From Thermosipho sp. (in: thermotogales) (GTDB lineage: Bacteria; Thermotogota; Thermotogae; Thermotogales; Fervidobacteriaceae): a stretch of DNA of 47,771 nucleotides. The DNA lies in contig JACDNZ010000016.1 in assembly GCA_017656345.1 (NCBI GenBank), positions 1-47,771 of the forward strand, in the 5' to 3' direction. Below, piece after piece: positions 8,024 through 16,265 of this stretch. The notes beneath the pieces were generated by a model. The model was not told the DNA's origin and searched no databases. It was given only the letters and a program-made list of their open reading frames with translations. Both the position numbers and the translations under genes were made by a program. Within the stretch, counting starts at the first letter, position 1. Each line of letters starts with the position of its first letter.

Positions 8024-8884
8024 TCATAACAGAAATATTTTCAAATTTGATACAAGGCTTTTTGCAGTTTGGGTATTAGCTATTCCTCCTTCACCCGTTT
8101 CCCGAAGGCTCTGAGGGAGGGAACTACCAACTTTTTTCATTGCATCTACTACCTCATCAAAAGGTATCACACTTTTTATTCCACTTAAAGCCATTTCAGA
8201 AGAAGAAATTGCAATGTTAACAAGATTACCATTTCTTTTAACGCACGGAACTTCCACAAACCCTCCAACTGGATCACAAACCAACCCCATAATTGATTTT
8301 AAAGTAAGTGCAGCAGCATTACCTACTTTTTCAGCATCTTTTGCTATATAATAAGTCAAAGCTCCCGAAGCCATTGCAGCTGCAGTACCTATTTCTGCCT
8401 GACACCCACCGGCAGCTCCTGAAATCGTGGCTTTATCAGCTATTACTTTTCCAATTCCACCCGCTACAATAAATGCTTCAAGCATTTCTTCAAATGTTGG
8501 ATTAAATATTTTAACCATCGCATTAAAAACTCCTGGTATAACACCTGAGGCACCAGCTGTAGGACATGCAACAATTCTTCCCATACTGGCGTTACTCTCA
8601 GCAATTGACAATGCCGTTACCGTTGCCATATAACTGAACTTACTCAAAAAATTAGGTGTATGATTTCTTAATTTGAAAGCATTATCACCTGTCATACCAG
8701 TCAATGTTTCATGTTTCTTACCATATTGTGTCTCAGCTTCTTCAAGTATCACTTTTAGCATTTTTGATAATTTTTCCTTTATTTCATCTGGATCAACTCC
8801 TGTTTCAAACATTTCCATATTTAAAATCACCTGGTGTAATGGAATGTTTCGTGACATTTCCAATATATCTTTCCAGATAAACAT
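8024..8884 (-). CDS. sdaAA: L-serine dehydratase, iron-sulfur-dependent, alpha subunit
   Basis: A 286-residue alpha chain of the oxygen-sensitive [4Fe-4S] L-serine dehydratase, which deaminates L-serine to pyruvate and ammonia. The family's Cys-containing motifs are present: IVACPTAGASG, AAGGCQAEIG and LVCDPVGGFVEVPC. The start codon overlaps the stop of the beta-subunit gene (TAATG, 1-base overlap), typical of the split alpha/beta form in Firmicutes and Thermotogae. The pyruvate produced could feed POR encoded next door. Confidence 0.93.
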   Translation of the reverse strand: MFIWKDILEMSRNIPLHQVILNMEMFETGVDPDEIKEKLSKMLKVILEEAETQYGKKHETLTGMTGDNAFKLRNHTPNFLSKFSYMATVTALSIAESNASMGRIVACPTAGASGVIPGVFNAMVKIFNPTFEEMLEAFIVAGGIGKVIADKATISGAAGGCQAEIGTAAAMASGALTYYIAKDAEKVGNAAALTLKSIMGLVCDPVGGFVEVPCVKRNGNLVNIAISSSEMALSGIKSVIPFDEVVDAMKKVGSSLPQSLRETGEGGIANTQTAKSLVSNLKIFLL

Positions 8885-9531
8885 TAATCATCCCTCCTGA
8901 TAAAATAACACTCAAACACACACGGTAGTTTTCTTATTTCTTCAAGATTATTGATCGGTTCATCAAGTTCTATTATTGTCAGTGCTCTTTCTTGAAGTAA
9001 ATTTACCCGTCGAAGATAAAGATTTGCCACATTCACTTTTATCGTTGATAAAATACTTTTTAATGCATTTGGTGCATCTCTATTCACAATAACAAGCGTG
9101 TCATAATCCCATGAAAGCTCGCAAGGAACTGAATCAATAAATGTTATTTTTATGTCTCCTCCCCCAATAGAGGATCCTTCAACTTCATGAGTCATTCCAT
9201 CTTTTAAAACTCTAATTCTAACTGTGTTTGGATGCACATCCCCCAAATCCTCAAAGAGGAACCTATATTTTAAATTAAATTTATCTGCTATTTCATATAC
9301 ATTTTTTATTTCAGGATCATCCTGTCGTAGGCCCAAAATTCCCGCAAGTAACGCTCTATCAGTTCCATGACCCTTATATGTTTTAGAAAAGGAACCATGT
9401 AAAATAAAACTTACTTCTTCAGGTCTGCCCTCTATAAATTTATACACAAATCTTGCAATTCTTAATGCACCAAGTGTATGCGAACTTGAGGGACCTACCA
9501 TAACCGGTCCAACTACTTTTAAAAGATTCAT
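8884..9531 (-). CDS. sdaAB: L-serine dehydratase, iron-sulfur-dependent, beta subunit
   Basis: A 215-residue beta chain. The N-terminal half has the family stretch GPVMVGPSSSHTLGA and the HGTDRALLAG region; the C-terminal ~70 residues (LVIVNRDAPNALKSIL onward) look like an ACT domain, which in this family may sense serine or a related ligand. First gene of the two-gene sda operon; GGGGTGAGATT precedes the ATG. Its promoter region overlaps that of the divergent tRNA-Gln. Confidence 0.92.
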   Translation of the reverse strand: MNLLKVVGPVMVGPSSSHTLGALRIARFVYKFIEGRPEEVSFILHGSFSKTYKGHGTDRALLAGILGLRQDDPEIKNVYEIADKFNLKYRFLFEDLGDVHPNTVRIRVLKDGMTHEVEGSSIGGGDIKITFIDSVPCELSWDYDTLVIVNRDAPNALKSILSTIKVNVANLYLRRVNLLQERALTIIELDEPINNLEEIRKLPCVFECYFIRRDD

Positions 9532-9557
9532 AATCTCACCCCTTACCTAACTTTATC

Positions 9558-9585
9558 TTGATTTTACCACGTAATATGCTAAAAT
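9558..9585 (+). promoter_or_regulatory. Promoter of tRNA-Gln
   Basis: TTGATT (9558-9563), 16-base spacer, TAAAAT (9580-9585). The predicted start point (about 9592) is roughly 5 bases before the mature tRNA end. Confidence 0.65.
9561..9569 (-). promoter_or_regulatory. Extended -10 of the sdaAB-sdaAA promoter
   Basis: On the minus strand TGG followed by TAAAAT (complement of 9561-9569) is an extended -10 with a weak -35 (TTATAT, 17 bases upstream). It shares bases with the -35 of the divergent tRNA-Gln promoter. Confidence 0.4.
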
Positions 9586-9596
9586 ATAAGAGGATT

Positions 9597-9670
9597 TGGG
9601 AGGTCGTCTAATGGCAGGACTGCGGACTCTGGATCCGCCAGTGGTGGTTCGAATCCACCCCTCCCAGCCA
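9597..9670 (+). tRNA. tRNA-Gln (anticodon CTG)
   Basis: A complete 74-base cloverleaf: acceptor TGGGAGG with CCTCCCA, D-stem GTCT/GGAC, anticodon stem GCGGA/TCCGC around loop CTCTGGA (anticodon CTG), T-arm GGTGG-TTCGAAT-CCACC, discriminator G and encoded CCA. The U1-A72 end pair is typical of bacterial tRNA-Gln. Confidence 0.96.
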
Positions 9671-9671
9671 G

Positions 9672-9700
9672 AAAGGGGCAATTTTGCCCCTTGTTTTTTT
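9672..9700 (+). terminator. Terminator after tRNA-Gln
   Basis: Stem AAGGGGCA/TGCCCCTT with an ATTT loop followed by G and a run of seven or more T. Confidence 0.9.
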
Positions 9701-9759
9701 TATAATCTTTAAAAAGTATATAATAATAGTGGCAAAAAAATAATCTTGGGGGGAATAAA

Positions 9760-11310
9760 ATGGAGTATGCATTAAGTATAGACTGTGGGACACAAAGTTT
9801 AAGAGCGATATTGTTTGACAAAAATGGAAATATGATCGATATGGAAAAAATAACATACGAACCGTACTTTTCAAAATATCCAGGATGGGCAGAACAAGAT
9901 CCCAATATTTATTGGGATACACTTTGTACAGCCACCAAAAAGTTAAAGAGCAGAAATGCAAACATTTTCAATCAAATTATTGGAGTAACTCTAACAACTC
10001 AAAGGGATACAGTGGTACTAGTTGACAGAAATGGGGAACCACTTAGACCAGCAATTATCTGGCTAGATCAAAGAAAATCTTCGCCTGGTAATCCTTTAAA
10101 TTTCATTGAAAATATCGGCTTTTCCATAATAAATATGAAGGAAACAGCATTAAGAATATATCGAAGAAGTAGACCAAACTGGATAAAGGAGAATGAACCT
10201 GAAATTTGGAAAAAAACTCACAAATTTTTGTTACTCTCAGGTTATTTGTTATACAAACTTACTGGACAATTTATAGATTCAAAAGCATCTCAGATTGGAC
10301 ACATTCCCTTCGATTACAAAAATCAAGAATGGCCAAAAAGTAATGGAAACTGGCGATGGAGACTTTTCGGTGTAGAAAGAGAAAAACTTCCGAAACTTGT
10401 TCCTTCCTGTGAAATTGTTGGAACAATCTCACAAAAAATTTCAGAAGAAACAGGTATTCCTAAAGGAACCCCCATAATTACTTCAGGATCGGACAAAGGC
10501 TGTGAAACGCTGGGAACTGGATGTATAGATAATGATTGTGCCAGTTTAAGCTTCGGAACTACTGCTACCGTCCAGACTACCTCAAAAAAATATTTTGAAC
10601 CAATTCCTTTTATTCCACCATATCCTGCTGTTGTACCAGGTTATTATAATCCTGAAATCGAAATATTTAGAGGTTATTGGCTAATTAGCTGGTTTTTAAA
10701 GGAATTTGGTTCGAAAGAAATTGAAGAAGCAAATAAGCTAGGAATACCTCCTGAAATCTTGTTGAATAATCTTCTTGATGACGTTCCACCTGGTTCACAT
10801 GGATTAATCTTACACCCAATGTGGACTCCTGGACTTGACATGCCAAACGCAAAAGGGGCAATCATTGGATTTGGAGATGTACATACAAGAGCACATATAT
10901 ACAGAGCAATAATTGAAGGAATAAATTATGCGCTTCGAGATGGTATGGAGAGAATAGAAAAAAGAGGAAAGCTCAAGATTAAAAAAATTACTGTTTCAGG
11001 TGGTGGTTCACAAAGCAAGAGAATATGTCAAATTACCGCAAATATGTTTAATCTTCCAGTTTTAAAACCAAAAACACACGAAACTTCAGGACTTGGAGCA
11101 GCAATATGTGTGTTCTTTGCTACTAAATATTACAACTCTATGTTTGATACAGTTTCTAACATGGTAAAATATGAAAATATTTTCGAACCAAACAGAGATG
11201 AAGTTGATATATATGAAGAATTGTATAGAAAAGTTTACAAAAAAATTTATTCTTCGCTCAAGCAGGTATATAAAAATATCAAAGAAATAACTAACTATCC
11301 CGAAGACTAA
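9760..11310 (+). CDS. FGGY-family carbohydrate kinase, substrate unknown
   Basis: A 516-residue sugar kinase of the FGGY family (ATP + sugar to sugar phosphate). It has the N-terminal phosphate-binding motif SIDCGTQSLRA (about 6-16), the sugar-site stretch IIWLDQRKS (about 103-111), the ATPase motif around ASLSFGTTATV (about 265-275) and the C-terminal adenosine motif SGGGSQSKRICQ with GLGAAI. Overall it resembles xylulokinase-type members, but residue-level substrate assignment is not safe and no isomerase or transporter lies beside it. The ATG follows a G-rich CTTGGGGGG site. It stands alone between the tRNA-Gln terminator and the convergent methyltransferase gene. Confidence 0.85.
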   Translation: MEYALSIDCGTQSLRAILFDKNGNMIDMEKITYEPYFSKYPGWAEQDPNIYWDTLCTATKKLKSRNANIFNQIIGVTLTTQRDTVVLVDRNGEPLRPAIIWLDQRKSSPGNPLNFIENIGFSIINMKETALRIYRRSRPNWIKENEPEIWKKTHKFLLLSGYLLYKLTGQFIDSKASQIGHIPFDYKNQEWPKSNGNWRWRLFGVEREKLPKLVPSCEIVGTISQKISEETGIPKGTPIITSGSDKGCETLGTGCIDNDCASLSFGTTATVQTTSKKYFEPIPFIPPYPAVVPGYYNPEIEIFRGYWLISWFLKEFGSKEIEEANKLGIPPEILLNNLLDDVPPGSHGLILHPMWTPGLDMPNAKGAIIGFGDVHTRAHIYRAIIEGINYALRDGMERIEKRGKLKIKKITVSGGGSQSKRICQITANMFNLPVLKPKTHETSGLGAAICVFFATKYYNSMFDTVSNMVKYENIFEPNRDEVDIYEELYRKVYKKIYSSLKQVYKNIKEITNYPED

Positions 11311-11330
11311 TCTTTATAACATCTATTTTT

Positions 11331-11984
11331 CTATTTTAAATAAACTGGCGGATCAATCTCAAGATGTTCTCCGCCGTTTTTTCTTCCCCTAATTAAAACG
11401 AGTTCAGCTTTTTTTCCATAAGCAAGACACATTTGTTGAGGCATCAACTTTTTTTCTCTCAATTTAGTTAAAAAAGTTACCAACCTATATGGTGCTACAA
11501 CACACACAAAAGTTCCACGGTTTCTTAAAATATATGAAGCGCCCGAAATAAAATTATCAATCAACTCTTTGTCTGCTTTTCTACTAGCTTCTCTGTATTT
11601 ATTGGGGCTTTTAGAATTAAAATGATATGGTGGATTAAAAACCACCATATCAAATGATTCTGGTTTGAAATACTTTTTAACCTGTGCTACATCGCAGTTC
11701 ACAAATTCAACATTTGAAATATTGTTAAGCTCTATTCCTATAAGTGCTCTATCATAAAACTCCTTTTCTTTTTCAATACCAACCACTTTCAGATTATAAT
11801 ATTTTGAAAGTCCAAATGACACAAAACCAGTTCCACTTCCAATTTCACATACGTTTTTTATATCAGACGTGGGTTTGGAATACCACAAAAGAAGAATCGA
11901 CGCATGGGTCGGTTTGTGACCTTCTATATCTACAGTTTTAATATCCTTACCTAAATCTTTATCAAAAGGTGGAAATTTTATCAT
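11331..11984 (-). CDS. TrmN6-like N6-adenine methyltransferase
   Basis: A 217-residue class I SAM-dependent methyltransferase. It shows motif I as CEIGSGTGFVS (about 45-55), an acidic end of beta-2 (VVGIEKEKE) and the N6-adenine signature VVFNPPYHF (about 114-122). The architecture matches the TrmN6/YfiC group, which methylates A37 of tRNA1(Val) in E. coli; the RNA target here is inferred. It is the last gene of an eight-gene operon, its ATG one base after the mscS stop. It converges on the FGGY kinase gene with a 20-base gap. Confidence 0.8.
   Translation of the reverse strand: MIKFPPFDKDLGKDIKTVDIEGHKPTHASILLLWYSKPTSDIKNVCEIGSGTGFVSFGLSKYYNLKVVGIEKEKEFYDRALIGIELNNISNVEFVNCDVAQVKKYFKPESFDMVVFNPPYHFNSKSPNKYREASRKADKELIDNFISGASYILRNRGTFVCVVAPYRLVTFLTKLREKKLMPQQMCLAYGKKAELVLIRGRKNGGEHLEIDPPVYLK
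11347..11384 (+). terminator. Possible terminator of the FGGY kinase inside the convergent gene
   Basis: GGCGGA (11347-11352) pairs with TCCGCC (11370-11375) across a 17-base loop, followed by G and six T on the plus strand. It lies within the 3' coding end of the minus-strand methyltransferase gene. The long loop lowers confidence. Confidence 0.4.
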
Positions 11985-11985
11985 A

Positions 11986-12771
11986 CTAATTTTTCATGTG
12001 AACATCAATTTGTGTAAATGGTATTTCAATACCTTCCTTATCAAATATCTCTTTAATTCTAAGCGCAAGAGAATTAACAGCATCAAAATAAGAGCTTCTT
12101 TGAACCCAGAAATAAATTGTAAAATCTATCGAGCTTGCCCCAAATTGTTTGAATGCTATAAAATTACTGACTCCTTCTTTTACAACCAATGGTTCTTCCT
12201 CAATTGCCCTTTGCAAAAGTTTTAAAACCTGTTCTAGATTACTATCATATGATACTCCAACATCCATCGTTACTCTTCTAACTGGACCTGGCCAAAATTT
12301 TGTAACTGTTCCACTCCATACATCTTTATTTGGCACCAGAACTAACTTTCCATCAAAAGTTCTTATATAACTATGGTTCATCTTTATTTCTTGAACAGTT
12401 CCGGAAATCCCATTTACATCTACAGCTTCACCTTCAAACAATTTTCTGGTAGTCATAACAAGTATTCCGGAAACAAAATTTGCCAGTGGTTCTTGAAGAG
12501 CAAGACCTATAACTATACCTGAAATTCCGAGCCCGGTTATATAAGGAATCAAATTAACGTTCCAAATACTCAAAAGAATCAAAATTGCAAAAACTGCCAC
12601 TATTATACCTATGAAAAATTGAACTGTTCTTGGGGCTTTAAGATCTTTTCCTAATGCCTTTAATGATTTTTGAATAATTTTTACAACATATTTATAAACA
12701 ATATATGAGATAATAATTGTAATAACAGAAAGAAGAATTTCATCCCAGTAGTTTAAAAACCATTCTTTCAT
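11986..12771 (-). CDS. mscS: Small-conductance mechanosensitive channel (MscS family)
   Basis: A 261-residue MscS-type channel that releases solutes under membrane tension. Three transmembrane segments occupy about residues 8-100; the pore helix is the Gly/Ala-rich ITGLGISGIVIGLALQE-like stretch (about 78-95), and the beta domain begins near GEAVDVNGISGTVQEI (about 114-129). The C-terminal mixed domain follows. The length is close to E. coli MscS (286). Located in a housekeeping operon between GH13 amylase and the methyltransferase. Confidence 0.9.
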   Translation of the reverse strand: MKEWFLNYWDEILLSVITIIISYIVYKYVVKIIQKSLKALGKDLKAPRTVQFFIGIIVAVFAILILLSIWNVNLIPYITGLGISGIVIGLALQEPLANFVSGILVMTTRKLFEGEAVDVNGISGTVQEIKMNHSYIRTFDGKLVLVPNKDVWSGTVTKFWPGPVRRVTMDVGVSYDSNLEQVLKLLQRAIEEEPLVVKEGVSNFIAFKQFGASSIDFTIYFWVQRSSYFDAVNSLALRIKEIFDKEGIEIPFTQIDVHMKN

Positions 12772-12785
12772 AAAACACCCCCTTA

Positions 12786-15248
12786 CTATTCTTTTAATAC
12801 CAGTAGAATGTCATCCATAATGTACGGATCATTTTCATCCCCACCGCCCATGATGTATGCTTTTGGTTCTTTATTCAAAGGTCTAAAGCGTGATTCTACA
12901 CCATCATAATCCCAGGAGGTTATATAAATTTTCCATCCGTCATAACTTTTTGGATTACCAATTCCAAATCCTTTTACTATTATCTTTACCCAGCCATCTT
13001 CAACTAAAACATCAGGCGACAAAATTTGAACTCCAAATTTATCCTTTTCTGCCCCTTTTGAATCATAAAGTGAAGAAGACCAACCAGTTACAAAAATTTC
13101 GTAATCCCAATCTTCGATTTCATAATTCTGGAAAGGAAGAACACTAACTCCTTTCTTATCAGGAACATCTATAAAAATCTGATATGTTACATGGTCAAAT
13201 CCATTTGGAGGATTCCAGCTTGTTGTCAGATCTCTGGGTTTTATATAAATAATCAACGTCGAACCTATTTTTTCAACTTTAGCACCAACTATGTCCATTT
13301 GTCTCTTAAATGATGGATCTGTAGGATATACATACCTTCCTTCAGGACCCTTATCATCGTTAAGTGGATCAAGTGAAAAAGCCAGTTCTTTCTTTTGAAT
13401 ATCAATGTTGAAAACTATTTCTTCCAAGTACTTTATTTCTTTAAATGACTTTCCCCTTAATTTAAATAAAACTCTATGATTTCCTGGATCGTATCTGTAT
13501 GGATCTATCACAAACGAAAATTTGCCATTCTCAACTTCAATCTTCCTTCCGGAACTATATTTTCCATCAATATACACATACACATACTTTGCATTTGTAT
13601 TTCCTTCGACAATAAATTCATTTGTTATTATCTGATTGTTTCTTAAATTAACTTTGAAATCGAAATCAACATCAGATACCTCTTCTTTTTCATTCGTTAC
13701 CTCATAAACTACCAAGCTTCTTTCAGGAACAGTTAAATTTAAAAAACCAGAACTTTTTACCACCAGATTATAAGTTTGCCCTCTAAAATTGTACACGGGT
13801 TTTAAAACTACACCTTCTTCAAAATTTGTCTTAATATTTGAAATTTTCTTTTCAGAGGATGTATTCATAACAACAAATAATTTTTCATTTTCATCTTCAA
13901 CAGTGTAAACTAATATTCCTGAAGTATCTTCATAATATATTGCTTTTACTTCTCCATATCTAGTTGCAGAATGTTTTTTTCTAAATGAAATTATTTTGCT
14001 TATAAATCTATAAATTTCACTATCTTTATCAAAATGATTTACGCCACCTGATCCCCATCCCCCTTCAAACATAGCGGCCCTTGTTTGAGTAAAATATTGT
14101 TCTGTACCGTAATATATTACTGGCATTCCAGGAATTGTCATTAAAAATAGTAAAGCTTGTTCCAGTACCACCGGTTGGGTACCTTTCAAAAATCTCTCCA
14201 TATCATGATTGTCAATAAATGTAACCAATATTCCCTTTTTTAACAGTTCATTTCTTCTCTCAAGCCTGTAGGCAAGATATCTTGTTGGCTGACCACCTTT
14301 AATAACTCTCTTTATCTCTTCATTCAAAGGAAAATCAAGCATAGCGTTAAAACCATTGTCAAAATAGGTTTCTATTTCTCTCTCAGCTTCGTCACTTAAC
14401 GGTTTGGATGTAAGCCAAACTTCTCCAAATGAAATAAAATTCTCTTTTTGTTTGTAAATACCATCATCACTTAAGAAAAAGTCTCTCCAAAAATCTTTTG
14501 GAACATACATTGCTGTATCAACTCTAAAACCGTCAACATCTACTTCCTTTATCCAATATTTGTACGATTCTTTCAATTCCTTCCTCACTAATGGATTCTC
14601 TGTGTTCAAATCATCTAAACCCGCTAGCTGGTAATTTAATTTCTGGTTTAGATCTTTATAATCCTTTATATCCTCTGTCCAATGGTAAATATTTAATTTT
14701 CTTTGTTCTTCATCATTAAAATTGTTTTGATTAAAAGGATATTGTGTTGGGGCTGAAGTGGGGACACTACCTTTATTAATCTCGAATTTTCCATTTTTAA
14801 ATCTAAAATAATTTCCAACATGATTCACAACAATATCCTGGATTAAGCTAAGGCCTTTATTATGCAATTTTTGAGAAAGTTTTTTGTATGTTTCCAGATC
14901 ACCAAAATGCTCATCAACTTGTTTGAAATTTCTTGCCCAATATCCATGATACCCTCCATAGTTCACCCAAGGATCCCACCATTGATTTGCAACAGGAGGA
15001 GTAATCCAAATTCCATCTACTCCTAACCCCTTGATATAATCAATCATCTGGATTATTCCTTCCAAATCTCCCCCACTATACTTTGCACCATCATATGGAT
15101 TATATTCATTAAAGCCCTGATCGTTATTTGCAGGATTCCCATCGTTAAATCTGTCAATCATGATAAAATAGAGAACCTTATCCTGCCAATTTGGAAATGC
15201 AATTAACGAAAATAAAATTATTAAAGCAATAAGCAATAACTTTTTCAC
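12786..15248 (-). CDS. Secreted GH13 alpha-amylase-type enzyme with C-terminal glucodextranase-like domain
   Basis: An 820-residue exported glycosidase. Residues 1 to about 19 are a signal peptide. The GH13 barrel shows QDIVVNH (137-143), FRVD with nucleophile Asp244, FGEVW with acid/base Glu276 and FIDNHD with Asp349. A beta-rich domain follows (about 430-620). The last ~190 residues, opening DPLNDDKGPEGRYVYP, resemble the glucodextranase C-terminal (DOMON-like) domain, and a related domain closes the GH57 enzyme at 39356-42895. Likely substrate is starch or a related alpha-glucan; exact specificity (amylase, pullulanase, cyclodextrinase) is not decided. It follows trpS by 4 bases within the operon. 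Confidence 0.85.
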   Translation of the reverse strand: MKKLLLIALIILFSLIAFPNWQDKVLYFIMIDRFNDGNPANNDQGFNEYNPYDGAKYSGGDLEGIIQMIDYIKGLGVDGIWITPPVANQWWDPWVNYGGYHGYWARNFKQVDEHFGDLETYKKLSQKLHNKGLSLIQDIVVNHVGNYFRFKNGKFEINKGSVPTSAPTQYPFNQNNFNDEEQRKLNIYHWTEDIKDYKDLNQKLNYQLAGLDDLNTENPLVRKELKESYKYWIKEVDVDGFRVDTAMYVPKDFWRDFFLSDDGIYKQKENFISFGEVWLTSKPLSDEAEREIETYFDNGFNAMLDFPLNEEIKRVIKGGQPTRYLAYRLERRNELLKKGILVTFIDNHDMERFLKGTQPVVLEQALLFLMTIPGMPVIYYGTEQYFTQTRAAMFEGGWGSGGVNHFDKDSEIYRFISKIISFRKKHSATRYGEVKAIYYEDTSGILVYTVEDENEKLFVVMNTSSEKKISNIKTNFEEGVVLKPVYNFRGQTYNLVVKSSGFLNLTVPERSLVVYEVTNEKEEVSDVDFDFKVNLRNNQIITNEFIVEGNTNAKYVYVYIDGKYSSGRKIEVENGKFSFVIDPYRYDPGNHRVLFKLRGKSFKEIKYLEEIVFNIDIQKKELAFSLDPLNDDKGPEGRYVYPTDPSFKRQMDIVGAKVEKIGSTLIIYIKPRDLTTSWNPPNGFDHVTYQIFIDVPDKKGVSVLPFQNYEIEDWDYEIFVTGWSSSLYDSKGAEKDKFGVQILSPDVLVEDGWVKIIVKGFGIGNPKSYDGWKIYITSWDYDGVESRFRPLNKEPKAYIMGGGDENDPYIMDDILLVLKE

Positions 15249-15252
15249 TAAC

Positions 15253-16251
15253 TTATTCCCCCTTTAAAAATGAATAATCTAGTTTCATAGCATTTCTTAC
15301 TTTTTCCATTGTTTCTTTAGCTACTTTTCTTGCTTTTTTATTACCCTCTACTATAACATCTTTTACATAACTATCCGTTAAACTGTTATATCTTTCCCAA
15401 ATTGGTTCGAGTTTTTCCTTCATATTTTTCAAAAGAAGTTTTTTACAATCAACACAACCTATTTTTGCAGTAGTACATCCTTCTTTTACCCATTCTGCGT
15501 CTTCTTCTGAAATACCAAAAGCTTTATGGTAATCCCAAACAGGACACTTTTCGGGATTCCCCGGATCCGTTCTTCGTTTTCTCGCAGGATCTGTTATCAT
15601 CGGCATTACCATTTTTCTAAGCTTCTCATCATCGGAAATTAAAGGAATTGTATTTCCATAACTTTTACTCATCTTTCTTCCATCAGTACCAAGAAGCTTT
15701 GGAACTTTTGAAAGAACTGGTTCAGGTTCCGGGAATACCTCTCCATACAAGTAATTAAATCTTCGAGCTATTTCTCTAGTAAGCTCAATATGATACACTT
15801 GATCTTCACCTACAGGCACACCTTCGGCCAAATAAATTAAAATATCTGCAGCCTGTAAAACTGGATAGATTAAAAATCCAGCATTCGAAAGGTCCCTCTC
15901 AGATAATTGTTGCTTAATCTCTTTGTAGGTGGGCACTCTTTCAAGTCTGGAAACAGACACAAACATTGAAAACAACAGAGTTAATTCTGCATGTTCCTTT
16001 ATTTCTGATTGAATAAATATTGTAGATTTGTTTGGATCAATTCCAACAGCAAGATACGATTTAACAAGCTCAATGGAATTTTTCACAATTTCATCAGTTT
16101 CGTTATAATGAGTGGTAAGAGCATGCCAATCCGCTACAAAATAAAAACATTCATGCCCTTTTTCCTGTAAATCAACCCATGATTGAAGTGCTCCAAAAAG
16201 GTGTCCAATATGCAAGCTACCAGTTGGTCTCATCCCACTTAAAATTCTCAA
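15253..16251 (-). CDS. trpS: Tryptophanyl-tRNA synthetase
   Basis: A 332-residue class Ic aminoacyl-tRNA synthetase charging tRNA-Trp. HIGH is at 14-17 (GSLHIGHLFG) and the KMSKS loop appears intact (GRKMSKSYGN, about 191-200). The C-terminal part has a CTTAKIGCVDC segment with three Cys, reminiscent of the iron-sulfur-binding TrpRS of Thermotoga (known for T. maritima), in which an Fe-S cluster sits near the anticodon-binding region. It starts with TTG, with GGAGG spaced 8 bases upstream. It lies in the glmL-Nudix-ispE-lon-trpS operon. Confidence 0.95.
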   Translation of the reverse strand: MRILSGMRPTGSLHIGHLFGALQSWVDLQEKGHECFYFVADWHALTTHYNETDEIVKNSIELVKSYLAVGIDPNKSTIFIQSEIKEHAELTLLFSMFVSVSRLERVPTYKEIKQQLSERDLSNAGFLIYPVLQAADILIYLAEGVPVGEDQVYHIELTREIARRFNYLYGEVFPEPEPVLSKVPKLLGTDGRKMSKSYGNTIPLISDDEKLRKMVMPMITDPARKRRTDPGNPEKCPVWDYHKAFGISEEDAEWVKEGCTTAKIGCVDCKKLLLKNMKEKLEPIWERYNSLTDSYVKDVIVEGNKKARKVAKETMEKVRNAMKLDYSFLKGE

Positions 16252-16265
16252 CGCAATCCCCTCCG

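Noticed and set aside
9701-9724. Promoter for the FGGY kinase from TATAAT at 9719-9724
   Set aside because: A TATAAT-like box is present, but the only -35-like sequence is 22 bases away inside the terminator tail; not strong enough to list.
9579-9961. Two overlapping minus-strand frames of about 110 codons across the tRNA-Gln
   Set aside because: They run antisense through a perfect tRNA, its terminator and the start of the FGGY kinase; they are chance frames.
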